Below are positions 8,885 to 17,012 of a stretch of 64,000 bases of DNA, one piece after another; position 1 is the first letter of the stretch; the number at the start of each line of letters is the position of its first letter. The stretch comes from Spirochaetota bacterium (GTDB lineage: Bacteria; Spirochaetota; UBA4802; JAFGDQ01). Location of the stretch: NCBI GenBank assembly GCA_016932015.1, contig JAFGDQ010000099.1, positions 1 to 64,000 of the forward strand, read 5' to 3'. The notes beneath the pieces were generated by a model. It was not told the DNA's origin. It did not search any database and saw only the letters and a program-made list of their open reading frames with translations. Position numbers and translations under genes: made by a program.

Positions 8885-9600
8885 TATCCGCCATATCTCC
8901 TATCGCGATTTTGATATTCATAAATACATTTGTATAAATGATATGGCTTGAAATCCGGCCATAATACTTTTAAAAAGATTAATTCCGAATAAGCTATTTG
9001 CCAGATCAAAAAATTACTGATTCTGAATTCACCGCTTGTACGAATCATTAAATCAACATCCGGAAGGCCGGAAGTTAATAGGTATTTCCCCATTTTCATT
9101 TCAGAAAATTTTTCATTCGCTTTCTTTTCATGAAGCCATAAATTAACTGCGTTAACCACATCCTGTCTTCCGCCGTAGTTAAAACACATATTCAAAATAA
9201 TATTTTTATTGTTTTTTGTGGAATCAATAACATTATGAATCGACTTCATTACTGATTTGGGAACCTGATCTTCAAACCCGCAAAGCCTGATCCTGACGCC
9301 TCTTTCATTCAGATAATCTTTTCGTGATTCAATATAAAACCTCAGAAGTTCCATCAATCCCTGAATTTCCATCCTGTCTCTTTTGATCCAGTTCTCAGGT
9401 GACAGAGTATATAAAGATAAAACTTTAACGCCAAGCTCATAAGCTGCTTCAGTTAAAGGCTCAATTACTTCCGTACCCTTTCTATGGCCCTCTATCTTAG
9501 GCAGAGAATGTTTCTCTGCCCAGCGTCTGTTGCCGTCCATTATAAGTGCAATATGTTTTGGAATTCTATCAGGGTCAATCAGGCTTTTATAATCTTTCAT
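8884..9600 (-). CDS. uppS: Undecaprenyl (isoprenyl) diphosphate synthase
   Basis: This cis-prenyltransferase extends farnesyl diphosphate with isopentenyl units to give the C55 carrier for peptidoglycan and O-antigen. Motifs present: IMDGNRRWA with the catalytic aspartate near residue 22, GHRKG, GGRQDVVNA, and the signature MIRTSGEFRISNFLIWQ with AYSE. The length (238 aa) is typical. It sits between frr (6 bases upstream) and cdsA (1-base overlap). Confidence 0.97.
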   Translation of the reverse strand: MKDYKSLIDPDRIPKHIALIMDGNRRWAEKHSLPKIEGHRKGTEVIEPLTEAAYELGVKVLSLYTLSPENWIKRDRMEIQGLMELLRFYIESRKDYLNERGVRIRLCGFEDQVPKSVMKSIHNVIDSTKNNKNIILNMCFNYGGRQDVVNAVNLWLHEKKANEKFSEMKMGKYLLTSGLPDVDLMIRTSGEFRISNFLIWQIAYSELIFLKVLWPDFKPYHLYKCIYEYQNRDRRYGG

Positions 9601-9606
9601 GCAGAT

Positions 9607-10164
9607 TTAAACACTTAAAATTTCTTTTTCTTTATTGTCTGTAATAGTCTGAATTTCATCGATACATTTATCAGTAATTTTCTGAATTCCGGCAATACCT
9701 GATTTTGATTCATCTTCAGATATTTCCTTATCTTTTTCCAGATCCTTGATCATGTCATTGCCGTCTCTTCTGATATTTCTTACAGCAACTCTGCATTCTT
9801 CAGCTTTCTGCCTGGCAAGTTTTACGTATTCTTTTCTTCTTTCTTCAGTTAAATCAGGAATCTGAATTCTTATCAGATTACCGTCACTTGAAGGATTCAT
9901 TGAAAGATCTGATTTCTGAATTGCCTTTTCAATGGAAGATAAATTTTCTTTATCCCACGGCTGAATAACAATTAATTTCGGTTCCGGGCAGGAAACAGTT
10001 GCTACCTGATTCAGAGGCATTTGAGTACCATAAACTTCAACTTTCACGCCGTCAAGAATTGAAGGGGTGGCCCTTCCTGTTCTGATCATCCCGAATTCTT
10101 TTTGAAGATTCTTGACGCTTTTATTCATTCTTTCTTCAACATCCGAAATAATATCGTTTATCAT
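9607..10164 (-). CDS. frr: Ribosome recycling factor
   Basis: RRF splits post-termination ribosomes together with EF-G. The 185-residue protein shows the classic family landmarks: GMIRTGRATPSILDGVKVEVYG, MPLNQVATVSCPEPK, QPWDKENLSSIEKAI, IRIQIPDLTEERRKEYVKLA (each named here only as a landmark of domain I or II) and the charged helix LEKDKEISEDE. The ATG at 10164 is preceded by AGAGAGGAATT. It lies 9 bases after pyrH. Confidence 0.97.
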   Translation of the reverse strand: MINDIISDVEERMNKSVKNLQKEFGMIRTGRATPSILDGVKVEVYGTQMPLNQVATVSCPEPKLIVIQPWDKENLSSIEKAIQKSDLSMNPSSDGNLIRIQIPDLTEERRKEYVKLARQKAEECRVAVRNIRRDGNDMIKDLEKDKEISEDESKSGIAGIQKITDKCIDEIQTITDNKEKEILSV

Positions 10165-10173
10165 AATTCCTCT

Positions 10174-10893
10174 CTAATCATTATGTATTATTGTGCCGAT
10201 TTTTTCGCCCATAACAGCTTTTTTCAGTGACCCTTTTTCAAAAAGATTAAACACCTGTATGGGTAAATTATTGTCCCTGCACATTGAAATTGCGGTCATA
10301 TCCATTACCATATATTTATTCTGTAAAACTTCAAGGTAACTTAATGCTTCAATTTTGACCGCGTCACTTTCTTTCCGGGGATCTTTTGTATATACGCCGT
10401 CAACTTTTGTTGCCTTCATCAGAATATCCGCTTCGATTTCAATAGCACGCAGGCTCGCGGCAGAATCGGTTGTAAAGAACGGGCTTCCTGTTCCGGCAGC
10501 TAACAGTATAATCCTGTTTTTCTCCAGATGACGGATCGCTCTTTTTCTGATATAATATTCAGCAATAGCCCGCATTTCTATTGCGGTCATTACTCTCGCA
10601 GGAGCTCCAAGCTTTTCAAGAACATCCTGAAAAGCCAGCGCATTGATAACAGTAGCCAGCATTCCCATGCTGTCTCCTGTGGTTCTATCAATACCGAGCC
10701 CCTTACCTGTTTCACCTCTGAAGATATTGCCTCCGCCTATAACTATCGCGATCTGTACACCGAGTTTATATATATTATAAACATCTTCTGCAAGGCTTTG
10801 AACAGTTTTAACATCAATGCCGGCTTTTTCACCGCCGGCAAGGACTTCACCGCTGAGTTTTAACAATATCCTTTTATATTGCAGTTTTTCCAT
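10174..10893 (-). CDS. pyrH: UMP kinase
   Basis: PyrH phosphorylates UMP to UDP and belongs to the amino-acid-kinase fold, not the eukaryotic-type UMP/CMP kinases. The 239-residue protein shows [13 protein letters not shown] at the N-terminus, the nucleotide/GTP-loop region [28 protein letters not shown], the substrate loop [13 protein letters not shown] and [14 protein letters not shown]. It lies between tsf (24 bases) and frr (9 bases). No strong Shine-Dalgarno is seen before the ATG at 10893. Confidence 0.97.
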   Translation of the reverse strand: MEKLQYKRILLKLSGEVLAGGEKAGIDVKTVQSLAEDVYNIYKLGVQIAIVIGGGNIFRGETGKGLGIDRTTGDSMGMLATVINALAFQDVLEKLGAPARVMTAIEMRAIAEYYIRKRAIRHLEKNRIILLAAGTGSPFFTTDSAASLRAIEIEADILMKATKVDGVYTKDPRKESDAVKIEALSYLEVLQNKYMVMDMTAISMCRDNNLPIQVFNLFEKGSLKKAVMGEKIGTIIHND

Positions 10894-10917
10894 ATATTAG
10901 CAGATGAGGTTCGGTAA

Positions 10918-11514
10918 TTATTGTCCGATCTGGTATCTGACAAATTTACCAATAGAAATATTTTCTCCGTATTTTGAAATCTTTTCTTTAACGATATCTC
11001 TGATAATCTGTTTTGATTCCCTTATATATTCCTGCTCCATAAGACAAACCTGGGAGTAGTATTTTTTCATTTTGCCTTCAATAATTTTATCGATGACATT
11101 CTCAGGTTTACCGGAATCTTTCATCTGATCTTTATAAATAGCCTTTTCACGCTCAAGTTCTTCTTCAGGAATATTTTCCACATCCACATATGAAGGCATT
11201 GTAGCTGCAACCTGCATACAGAGTTCCTTGCCGAGTTCTTTAAAATCTTCATTTTTCGCTACAAAATCGGTTTCGCAGTTCAGTTCGAGCATAACACCTA
11301 TTTTGGAATTGCTGTGAATATAGGTAGCAATAATACCTTCTTTTGTAGCTCTTTCGGCTTTTTTACTGGCCGAAGCAATCCCTTTCTTACGTAAATAATC
11401 AATGGCTTTCTCAATATCTCCGTCGCATTCAACCAGGGCTTTTTTGCAGTCCAGCATGCCTACCTGCGTTCTCTCGCGCAGTTCTTTAATCAATTCACTT
11501 GTTATTTCTGCCAC
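10918..11514 (-). CDS. tsf: Translation elongation factor Ts (short form)
   Basis: EF-Ts recharges EF-Tu with GTP. The N-terminal UBA-like part ELRERTQVGMLDCKKAL and the EF-Tu-contact segment LNCETDFVAKN are clear. At 198 residues this is the short form with a single core subdomain, as in Thermus and some other lineages, rather than the 283-residue E. coli form. The start is GTG at 11514 with AGGAGA six bases upstream. It is the first gene of the leftward core operon; the rpsB gene that normally precedes tsf is absent. Confidence 0.96.
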   Translation of the reverse strand: MAEITSELIKELRERTQVGMLDCKKALVECDGDIEKAIDYLRKKGIASASKKAERATKEGIIATYIHSNSKIGVMLELNCETDFVAKNEDFKELGKELCMQVAATMPSYVDVENIPEEELEREKAIYKDQMKDSGKPENVIDKIIEGKMKKYYSQVCLMEQEYIRESKQIIRDIVKEKISKYGENISIGKFVRYQIGQ

Positions 11515-11946
11515 TTAAAATCTCCTATAATATATATAATTTATTGCATCATCAAATTGTTGAAAATGCATAATGAAGTCAAGTAATTTAGTCAACATGA
11601 CGTACTTTTTACGTTAGAATGAAGATAATAATCAATAAATTAATATTATTTTTATAATTTTTTAGTACATAAGCATTGATGAAAACCGGATTAAACGATC
11701 ATCAGTTCAGGGGACTTAGCAGTTATTAATATTTATTGGAAAGATACCCTTTTATCTTGATCTATATTCTTTAAAACTTTACAAATTACCGCAAAAATTT
11801 AAATTAAGATGAATTATTCCTGGATCAACAGGACATTCGCAAAAAAAAAATATAAATACTGTCTAATGTATAATTATTTTTAATTCATAAATTAAATCAT
11901 CTTATAGATCACTTTTTTATCAATTAAATAACTGACGGAGCTGAGT
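11515..11946. other. 432-base intergenic region between tsf and pepF
   Basis: No reading frame or hairpin terminator was found. On the minus strand TTGACT (11590-11595) with TATGCA 17 bases on (11567-11572) is a weak candidate promoter for the tsf operon; a second TTGACT lies at 11577-11582. There is no trace of rpsB, and its roughly 750 bases would not fit. Confidence 0.4.
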
Positions 11947-13761
11947 ATGAGTAATATTAAAACATTACCCAAAAGAGATGAAATCAATTCAAAAGATAAA
12001 TGGAATCTCAAGCTGCTGTTTGAAAATGATGAGGCATGGGAATCCTCTTATAAAAAAATTGAATCGGAAATTCAAATTTTCAGTAAATATAAAGGCAATG
12101 CAGGAGAATCCATTGATTCATTTATAGAAATTATTACTAAAGATCTTGAGATATCAAGAGAATTTGATAAATTATACGCATATGCTCATCTTAAGAGCGA
12201 TGAAGATAAGACTAATCAGAACTACACCGGTATTTATCAGAAAGCACTCAGCCTTTATACGAAAATATCGGGAATAACAAGCTTTATTATCCCGGAAATA
12301 CAGGCTATACCTGATGATGTAATCAAAACATATCTTGAAGACAAAAGGCTGGAAGGTCTCAGGTTTTATATTGACAAGATCATACGGTACAAACCCCATA
12401 CACTTTCAACTGATATTGAGGAAATACTTGCAAAAACAGGGGAAATATCAAACGCACCTAATCAGTTTTTCAGCATGCTTGACAATGCTGATCTCAGCTT
12501 TGGAACAATTGAACGTGACGGGGAAACCGTTGAGTTGAGTCACGGAAATTTCATTACTTTTTTAATGCATCCTGACCGTGCGCTTAGGAAAAAGGCGTTT
12601 TTTCAGTATTATAAAACATATGAAAACCATCAGCAGTCAATTTCTACTGCACTTGCCTACTCTGTAAAGAAAGACTGTTTTTATTCTGATGTAAGAAAAT
12701 ACTGCAGCTGCAGAGAGAGTTCTCTTTTTCCTGATAATATTCCGGATGCTGTATATGACAATCTAATTGATACTGTTAAAAAGAAACTTGATCCGCTATT
12801 TAAATATTTCGATTTCAGGAAGAAAATTTTAGGACTGTCTGAACTGCATTTTTACGATACATATGTTCCTATTGTTAAAAATATTAACTTTAATACGAAT
12901 TATGAAGAAGCTGCAGATATCTGTATCAAAGCGCTTTCATGCCTTGGACAGGAATATACAGATATTCTTAAAGCCGGACTTGAAAAAACATGGGTGGACA
13001 GGTATGAGAACAAAGGGAAAAGAAGCGGTGCATATTCATCAGGATGCTATGATTCACCTCCATATATTCTGATGAATTTTGAAAACAGCAATATTAACAG
13101 CCTGTACACTCTGATACATGAAGCCGGCCATTCCATGCATACCTATTATTCAAATAAAAATCAGCCATATGCGTATCATCAGTATACTATCTTTGTTGCC
13201 GAAGTTGCATCCACTTTCAACGAAGCGCTTTTAAGCAATTACCTGATGAAATATTATGAAAACGATCCGAGGATGAAAGCCTATATACTTAACAGGGAGA
13301 TTGATAATATAAGGGCAACACTTTTCAGACAGACTATGTTTGCCGAATTTGAGAAAGTAATTCACGAAATGTCTGAGAAGAATATTTCGCTGACTCTTGA
13401 CTCAATTACCGGAGAATATTACAGGCTTTTAAAGATATATTTCGGAGACAGTGTAATTATAGATGATGCTCTTAAACTTGAATGCCTAAGGATACCGCAT
13501 TTTTATTCTTCATTTTATGTTTACAAATATGCTACCGGAATTTCAGCCTCAATTGCCCTTGCTGACAGAGTTATTAAGAATGTAAAGGGAGCAGTTGAAA
13601 ATTATACTGATTTTCTAAAGCTTGGCGGAAGCATGTTTCCGCTTGATGAATTAAAACTTGCAGGAGTGGATATGACAAAACCGGAAGCAATAGAAGATGC
13701 AGTCAATTACTTTGCCGGACTGGTCGATACACTAATGACCGTGTTTGAAGATATAAAATAA
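11947..13761 (+). CDS. pepF: Oligoendopeptidase F (M3 family)
   Basis: This cytosolic zinc metallopeptidase hydrolyses short peptides. The 604-residue length and layout fit M3B oligoendopeptidase F: an N-terminal helical half with DKWNLKLLFEND, the catalytic zinc motif HEAGHSMH at residues 391-398, then the substrate-binding helices with YKYATGISASIALADRV and the C-terminal GGSMFPLDELKLAGVD. Tyrosines near HFYSSFYVYKYATG are family-typical. A GGAG lies 11 bases before the ATG. It is a single gene facing the leftward MetE-like gene. Confidence 0.95.
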   Translation: MSNIKTLPKRDEINSKDKWNLKLLFENDEAWESSYKKIESEIQIFSKYKGNAGESIDSFIEIITKDLEISREFDKLYAYAHLKSDEDKTNQNYTGIYQKALSLYTKISGITSFIIPEIQAIPDDVIKTYLEDKRLEGLRFYIDKIIRYKPHTLSTDIEEILAKTGEISNAPNQFFSMLDNADLSFGTIERDGETVELSHGNFITFLMHPDRALRKKAFFQYYKTYENHQQSISTALAYSVKKDCFYSDVRKYCSCRESSLFPDNIPDAVYDNLIDTVKKKLDPLFKYFDFRKKILGLSELHFYDTYVPIVKNINFNTNYEEAADICIKALSCLGQEYTDILKAGLEKTWVDRYENKGKRSGAYSSGCYDSPPYILMNFENSNINSLYTLIHEAGHSMHTYYSNKNQPYAYHQYTIFVAEVASTFNEALLSNYLMKYYENDPRMKAYILNREIDNIRATLFRQTMFAEFEKVIHEMSEKNISLTLDSITGEYYRLLKIYFGDSVIIDDALKLECLRIPHFYSSFYVYKYATGISASIALADRVIKNVKGAVENYTDFLKLGGSMFPLDELKLAGVDMTKPEAIEDAVNYFAGLVDTLMTVFEDIK

Positions 13762-13795
13762 CATCAGTAAAGAAGAATCTGCAGGTATTTCAGAA

Positions 13796-14830
13796 TTATA
13801 CTGAATGCGCAAACTCCCAGGTCAGATTGATGAGTCTTTCCGCTGTTACCTCCCGTAATGTACCTGTGCCGCAGGCAGGAGTGAACATGGATCTTTCAAG
13901 AATAAAATTTCTGTCTATTCCCTGCCTGATCAGCTCATTGATAGCTTCATTAAATTTAGTCTGTACAATCTCAAGATCGGGGTTCCTGTCAATACTCGAT
14001 GTCGGGACCGTTCCCCATGCGATGATTCCGTCTTTATCCAGAAATTGTTTAATATTGTCCGGGTAGGAAACAAACTTTTTCCCATAGGAAAAGGAATCAA
14101 AATTAACAATATCAAAACCTGCCTGGAGAACAAGTCCCCAGTCGGAATTTCCGCAAATGTGAATTCCGAGTAAAGCCTCCTCATATTTACGGACAGTACT
14201 TATTAACTTGTCAAATATTTCCAGAGCCTCATCTCTCTCAAGAGAAAGATAATCGGATCCAAAACCCGCCATTACCGGTTCATCAAAAAAAAGGACGGGT
14301 ATCTTACCGGCTTGTCTGATTTTTTTAACCTGCCAGACTCCTTTCATCGCAAGCCCGAGTATAAAAGATTCCCTGAGTTCCTTATCATTTAAAAGCGGTA
14401 AACCGTTTTCAGCTGTTATTGAACTTAGCAGTGTTACAGGGCCTACAACCTGCCCTTTTATAAATTCAGACGGGATACTTTCCGCCATGCCGAGAAATGC
14501 ATTAAATCCTCTTGAATAATTACTGCTGATTCCGAAATACTCAAAATTATTTGAGTTTATTTTTTCATTAAAATTGTTAAGATCATTCTGTCTGTTGGCT
14601 GAATTATAGATAACCTGCTCATGATTCATCCCCAATTTTATGCAGGGAAGATTTTCGGTGTATTGTAATATCATTCTTTCGCGCTGATCAACATTATTCA
14701 GCTGAGGCCAGTACGGAATAGTGCATTTCTGAATAATCAGGCCGCATATCAAATCTATGTTTGTATGAGGAACACTGCCGACACCGGTAATTTTGTTCTT
14801 AAGCGCTAAAAGTTTTTGTTTGTCGTTCAT
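13796..14830 (-). CDS. Short MetE/UROD-fold protein, possible core methionine synthase
   Basis: The 344-residue protein belongs to the TIM-barrel superfamily of cobalamin-independent methionine synthase and uroporphyrinogen decarboxylase. It begins with the typical TGVGSVPHTN and lacks the N-terminal half of classical 750-residue MetE. Candidate zinc ligands are His and Cys of HICGNSDW (about residue 222) and Cys of FTPACGTG near the C-terminus; where MetE has a glutamate ligand, this protein has NFDSF, an aspartate. Short 'core' methionine synthases that use methylcobamide proteins are known in archaea and Dehalococcoides, but related proteins act on other methyl donors or are uncharacterised. 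It lies 14 bases downstream of the MBL-fold gene and is probably cotranscribed with it. Confidence 0.75.
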   Translation of the reverse strand: MNDKQKLLALKNKITGVGSVPHTNIDLICGLIIQKCTIPYWPQLNNVDQRERMILQYTENLPCIKLGMNHEQVIYNSANRQNDLNNFNEKINSNNFEYFGISSNYSRGFNAFLGMAESIPSEFIKGQVVGPVTLLSSITAENGLPLLNDKELRESFILGLAMKGVWQVKKIRQAGKIPVLFFDEPVMAGFGSDYLSLERDEALEIFDKLISTVRKYEEALLGIHICGNSDWGLVLQAGFDIVNFDSFSYGKKFVSYPDNIKQFLDKDGIIAWGTVPTSSIDRNPDLEIVQTKFNEAINELIRQGIDRNFILERSMFTPACGTGTLREVTAERLINLTWEFAHSV

Positions 14831-14844
14831 TTCCGGTAAAAAAA

Positions 14845-15468
14845 CTACAGATAGTACTGCTTCTGCTCCCGAACAGTAGACCTTGGAAATCTGCCGTAAT
14901 GATGTCCGGGCCAGACAACAGTATCATCAGGAAATTTAAGAATCCTGTTCCTGATAGAGTCCATGATCACCTGATAGGACCCGCCTTGAAAATCCGTCCT
15001 GCCCATTCCCTCTGTAAATAAAGTATCGCCTGTAAAAATATTACCATCCGTATACAGACAGATACATCCCGGAGAATGACCCGGAGTATGAATTACTTTC
15101 AGTCTTACTGAACCGAATTCAATAATATCACCGTCTTTAAGCGTTGCAACAGGCCTTGTTGATCCTGTTCCGCCTTCGAATCCTGATATTAATTCGCTGC
15201 TGATTTTTCCGAGCATCGGAACATCATTTTCATGAATAAGAAGCGGAGCTCCGGTTTTGTTCATAACATGCTCGTTTCCAGAAGTGTGGTCAAAATGACC
15301 GTGTGTATTGATTATATATTTTATGTTAACCTTATGTTTATCAACGAGTTTAAATATTTTGTCAAAATCACCGGCAGGATCGATCAGTACTCCTTCCCCG
15401 GTTTTCTCATCAGCAATCAGATAGCAGAATACCGCCATTCCTGTAACAAGCATCTGTTCAATAATCAT
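14845..15468 (-). CDS. MBL-fold hydrolase, glyoxalase II-like
   Basis: The 207-residue protein carries the di-metal motif THGHFDHTSGN (HxHxDH near residue 56) and downstream ligands HTPGHSPG, FTGDTLF and WPGHHYG of the metallo-beta-lactamase fold. The size and the motif set match the GloB-like subfamily often annotated as hydroxyacylglutathione hydrolase, which lacks the C-terminal substrate domain of true glyoxalase II, so the substrate (a thioester or another ester) cannot be told. GGAG lies about 12 bases before the ATG. It heads a two-gene unit with the MetE-like gene and is divergent from the gene at 15636. Confidence 0.88.
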   Translation of the reverse strand: MIIEQMLVTGMAVFCYLIADEKTGEGVLIDPAGDFDKIFKLVDKHKVNIKYIINTHGHFDHTSGNEHVMNKTGAPLLIHENDVPMLGKISSELISGFEGGTGSTRPVATLKDGDIIEFGSVRLKVIHTPGHSPGCICLYTDGNIFTGDTLFTEGMGRTDFQGGSYQVIMDSIRNRILKFPDDTVVWPGHHYGRFPRSTVREQKQYYL

Positions 15469-15546
15469 TGCAATTTGCTCCGTATTTATTAATCACATAA
15501 AATAAGTAACAGTCATTATTAATCAACTAAAAAAAAGATTGATTGT

Positions 15547-15598
15547 ACAGGTGTAAAAGTATAAACAGGTACAAAAATAAAAATGTTGTCCGGGTACA
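15547..15598. repeat. Three short direct repeats in a divergent promoter region
   Basis: ACAGGTGTA (15547-15555), ACAGGTACA (15565-15573) and CCGGGTACA (15590-15598) are spaced 18 and 25 bases apart between two divergent genes. They could be regulator half-sites; the match is modest. Confidence 0.25.
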
Positions 15599-15635
15599 AT
15601 ATAAAAATAAACTACTTACATTGAAATAATCCTAT

Positions 15636-16697
15636 ATGAATGCAACAAAATCCCAGGAAACGTTAGACGGCAAAGAGTATATTAAAGCAAAGGAACCTGT
15701 TGCGCTGATACTTGCAGGCTATAATAAAGTTGATCCGGAAACGAAGAAAAAAGCTATCCAGGAATTAAATGAAGCATATGACGGCGATATTATATATATG
15801 GGCCAGAATAAATTTCTTCATGACCTTGCGGGAAAACCTGTAATACAGTACGTGATTGACGCTGTTTATAATGCCAGGAAAAAAGGCTCTTCCGGCCAGA
15901 AACTCTATAACAGAATATATATTTATAATGATATAAAGACTATTCGAAAATCTGTAGATCTTGCTAAATATTCCAACATTACTGTTCATCAGATGAAAGA
16001 CTCAGTAGGAGCCCACTTACAGCACTTCTATGAGAATTTCATTGAGTACGGCCAGAGAGTGGATATTTTTTACGGAGACACACCCAGAATTACAAGCGAA
16101 GATGTTGAATGGATACACGATGAATATTCCGGAATACTCGGTATTGAGAAAAACCGTAAAGGTAATCAGATTCTGATGGTTTACGGGATTGTTGAATCAG
16201 GAGATCTTAACGATAACTGGCTGACGCACAGATTGAAATTTATTAAAGTTGGAAAAAATAAAGGAAAACTCAAAAGCTTCGCAGGCTTTGATAGCTTTCA
16301 GGCCAGAGTTGGTAACTCAGCCGCGTTCATAAAAAACAGTATTCTTGATGATCTGGTAAGATGCAGAGCAATTAACTTTTTTTACAATCTTCGCAAGGCT
16401 CTTTCGCCGACGATAATTTCCAGAATAATTTATCACTTATGGAAAACTAAAAATTTTAAGATGATCTGGCAGATAAAGAACAGGTGCATAAATGAAGCCG
16501 AATTTATCAATACGGCAGTTGATGTATGGGCAAAGGTATTCAAAATTGATCTCAGTAAATTCGGCGGGAAATTTTATCACATAAAAAGAAACGCTTCACG
16601 CTGGGAAAATGACATTGACAGCCCGAAGGATTTAAAAGTGCTTAACAGAAAATTTAAACCGTTAAACATTGAAACCGCAGAAAAAATAAAAAAATAA
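15636..16697 (+). CDS. MobA-like nucleotidyltransferase-fold protein
   Basis: The 353-residue soluble protein has the order of an NTP-transferase (GT-A/MobA-like) fold: ALILAGYNK at about residue 26, then KFLHDLAGKPVIQYVIDAV, and a likely metal aspartate in FYGDTPRIT near residue 150. The usual glycine-rich loop (LAGGxSxR) is degenerate here and is followed by an insert, so activity and substrate are uncertain. The C-terminal third is basic and helical without a recognised domain. It may act on a nucleotide-sugar or a cofactor. It ends one base before the convergent PII-like gene, and no operon partner is visible. Confidence 0.6.
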   Translation: MNATKSQETLDGKEYIKAKEPVALILAGYNKVDPETKKKAIQELNEAYDGDIIYMGQNKFLHDLAGKPVIQYVIDAVYNARKKGSSGQKLYNRIYIYNDIKTIRKSVDLAKYSNITVHQMKDSVGAHLQHFYENFIEYGQRVDIFYGDTPRITSEDVEWIHDEYSGILGIEKNRKGNQILMVYGIVESGDLNDNWLTHRLKFIKVGKNKGKLKSFAGFDSFQARVGNSAAFIKNSILDDLVRCRAINFFYNLRKALSPTIISRIIYHLWKTKNFKMIWQIKNRCINEAEFINTAVDVWAKVFKIDLSKFGGKFYHIKRNASRWENDIDSPKDLKVLNRKFKPLNIETAEKIKK

Positions 16698-16698
16698 C

Positions 16699-16983
16699 CT
16701 ATATCATTTCCTTAAGCTGATTGACAAAAATACTGATTCCAACTGAAGGGAATTTCTCCTTCAGTTCCTTTACAGCTTTTTCAATTGCATCCTTTTTTTT
16801 ATTATCAACAGCGGTGATTATACAGTTATTTATATCAGGCCAGATATGAGTTCCAAGGTGAGGGTCTTTATTCCCCTCACCCTGAACATCCGTAAATTTC
16901 GTGTAGCCGCTTGAATATTTCCGAAGCAGTTCAACCATTTCGTCATCAACTGCATTGCTGTAGACTATAAATAATAATAACAT
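16699..16983 (-). CDS. PII-like transporter-associated protein (PG0541 type)
   Basis: This 94-residue protein has the beta-alpha-beta repeat and size of the PII-like superfamily, with VDDEMVELLRKYSSGYTKFT, then GTHIWPDINNC, and a C-terminal strand GISIFVNQLKEMI. It lacks the T-loop tyrosine/uridylylation motif of GlnB. Small PII-like proteins of this type are found next to RND efflux genes, and here it is the last gene of the efflux operon, 29 bases after the permease and with its own AAAGGA ribosome binding site. A role in sensing a small ligand and modulating the pump is inferred from context; the ligand is unknown. Confidence 0.78.
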   Translation of the reverse strand: MLLLFIVYSNAVDDEMVELLRKYSSGYTKFTDVQGEGNKDPHLGTHIWPDINNCIITAVDNKKKDAIEKAVKELKEKFPSVGISIFVNQLKEMI

Positions 16984-17012
16984 ATATTTTCCTTTGAAAA
17001 TTATTCTTTATT

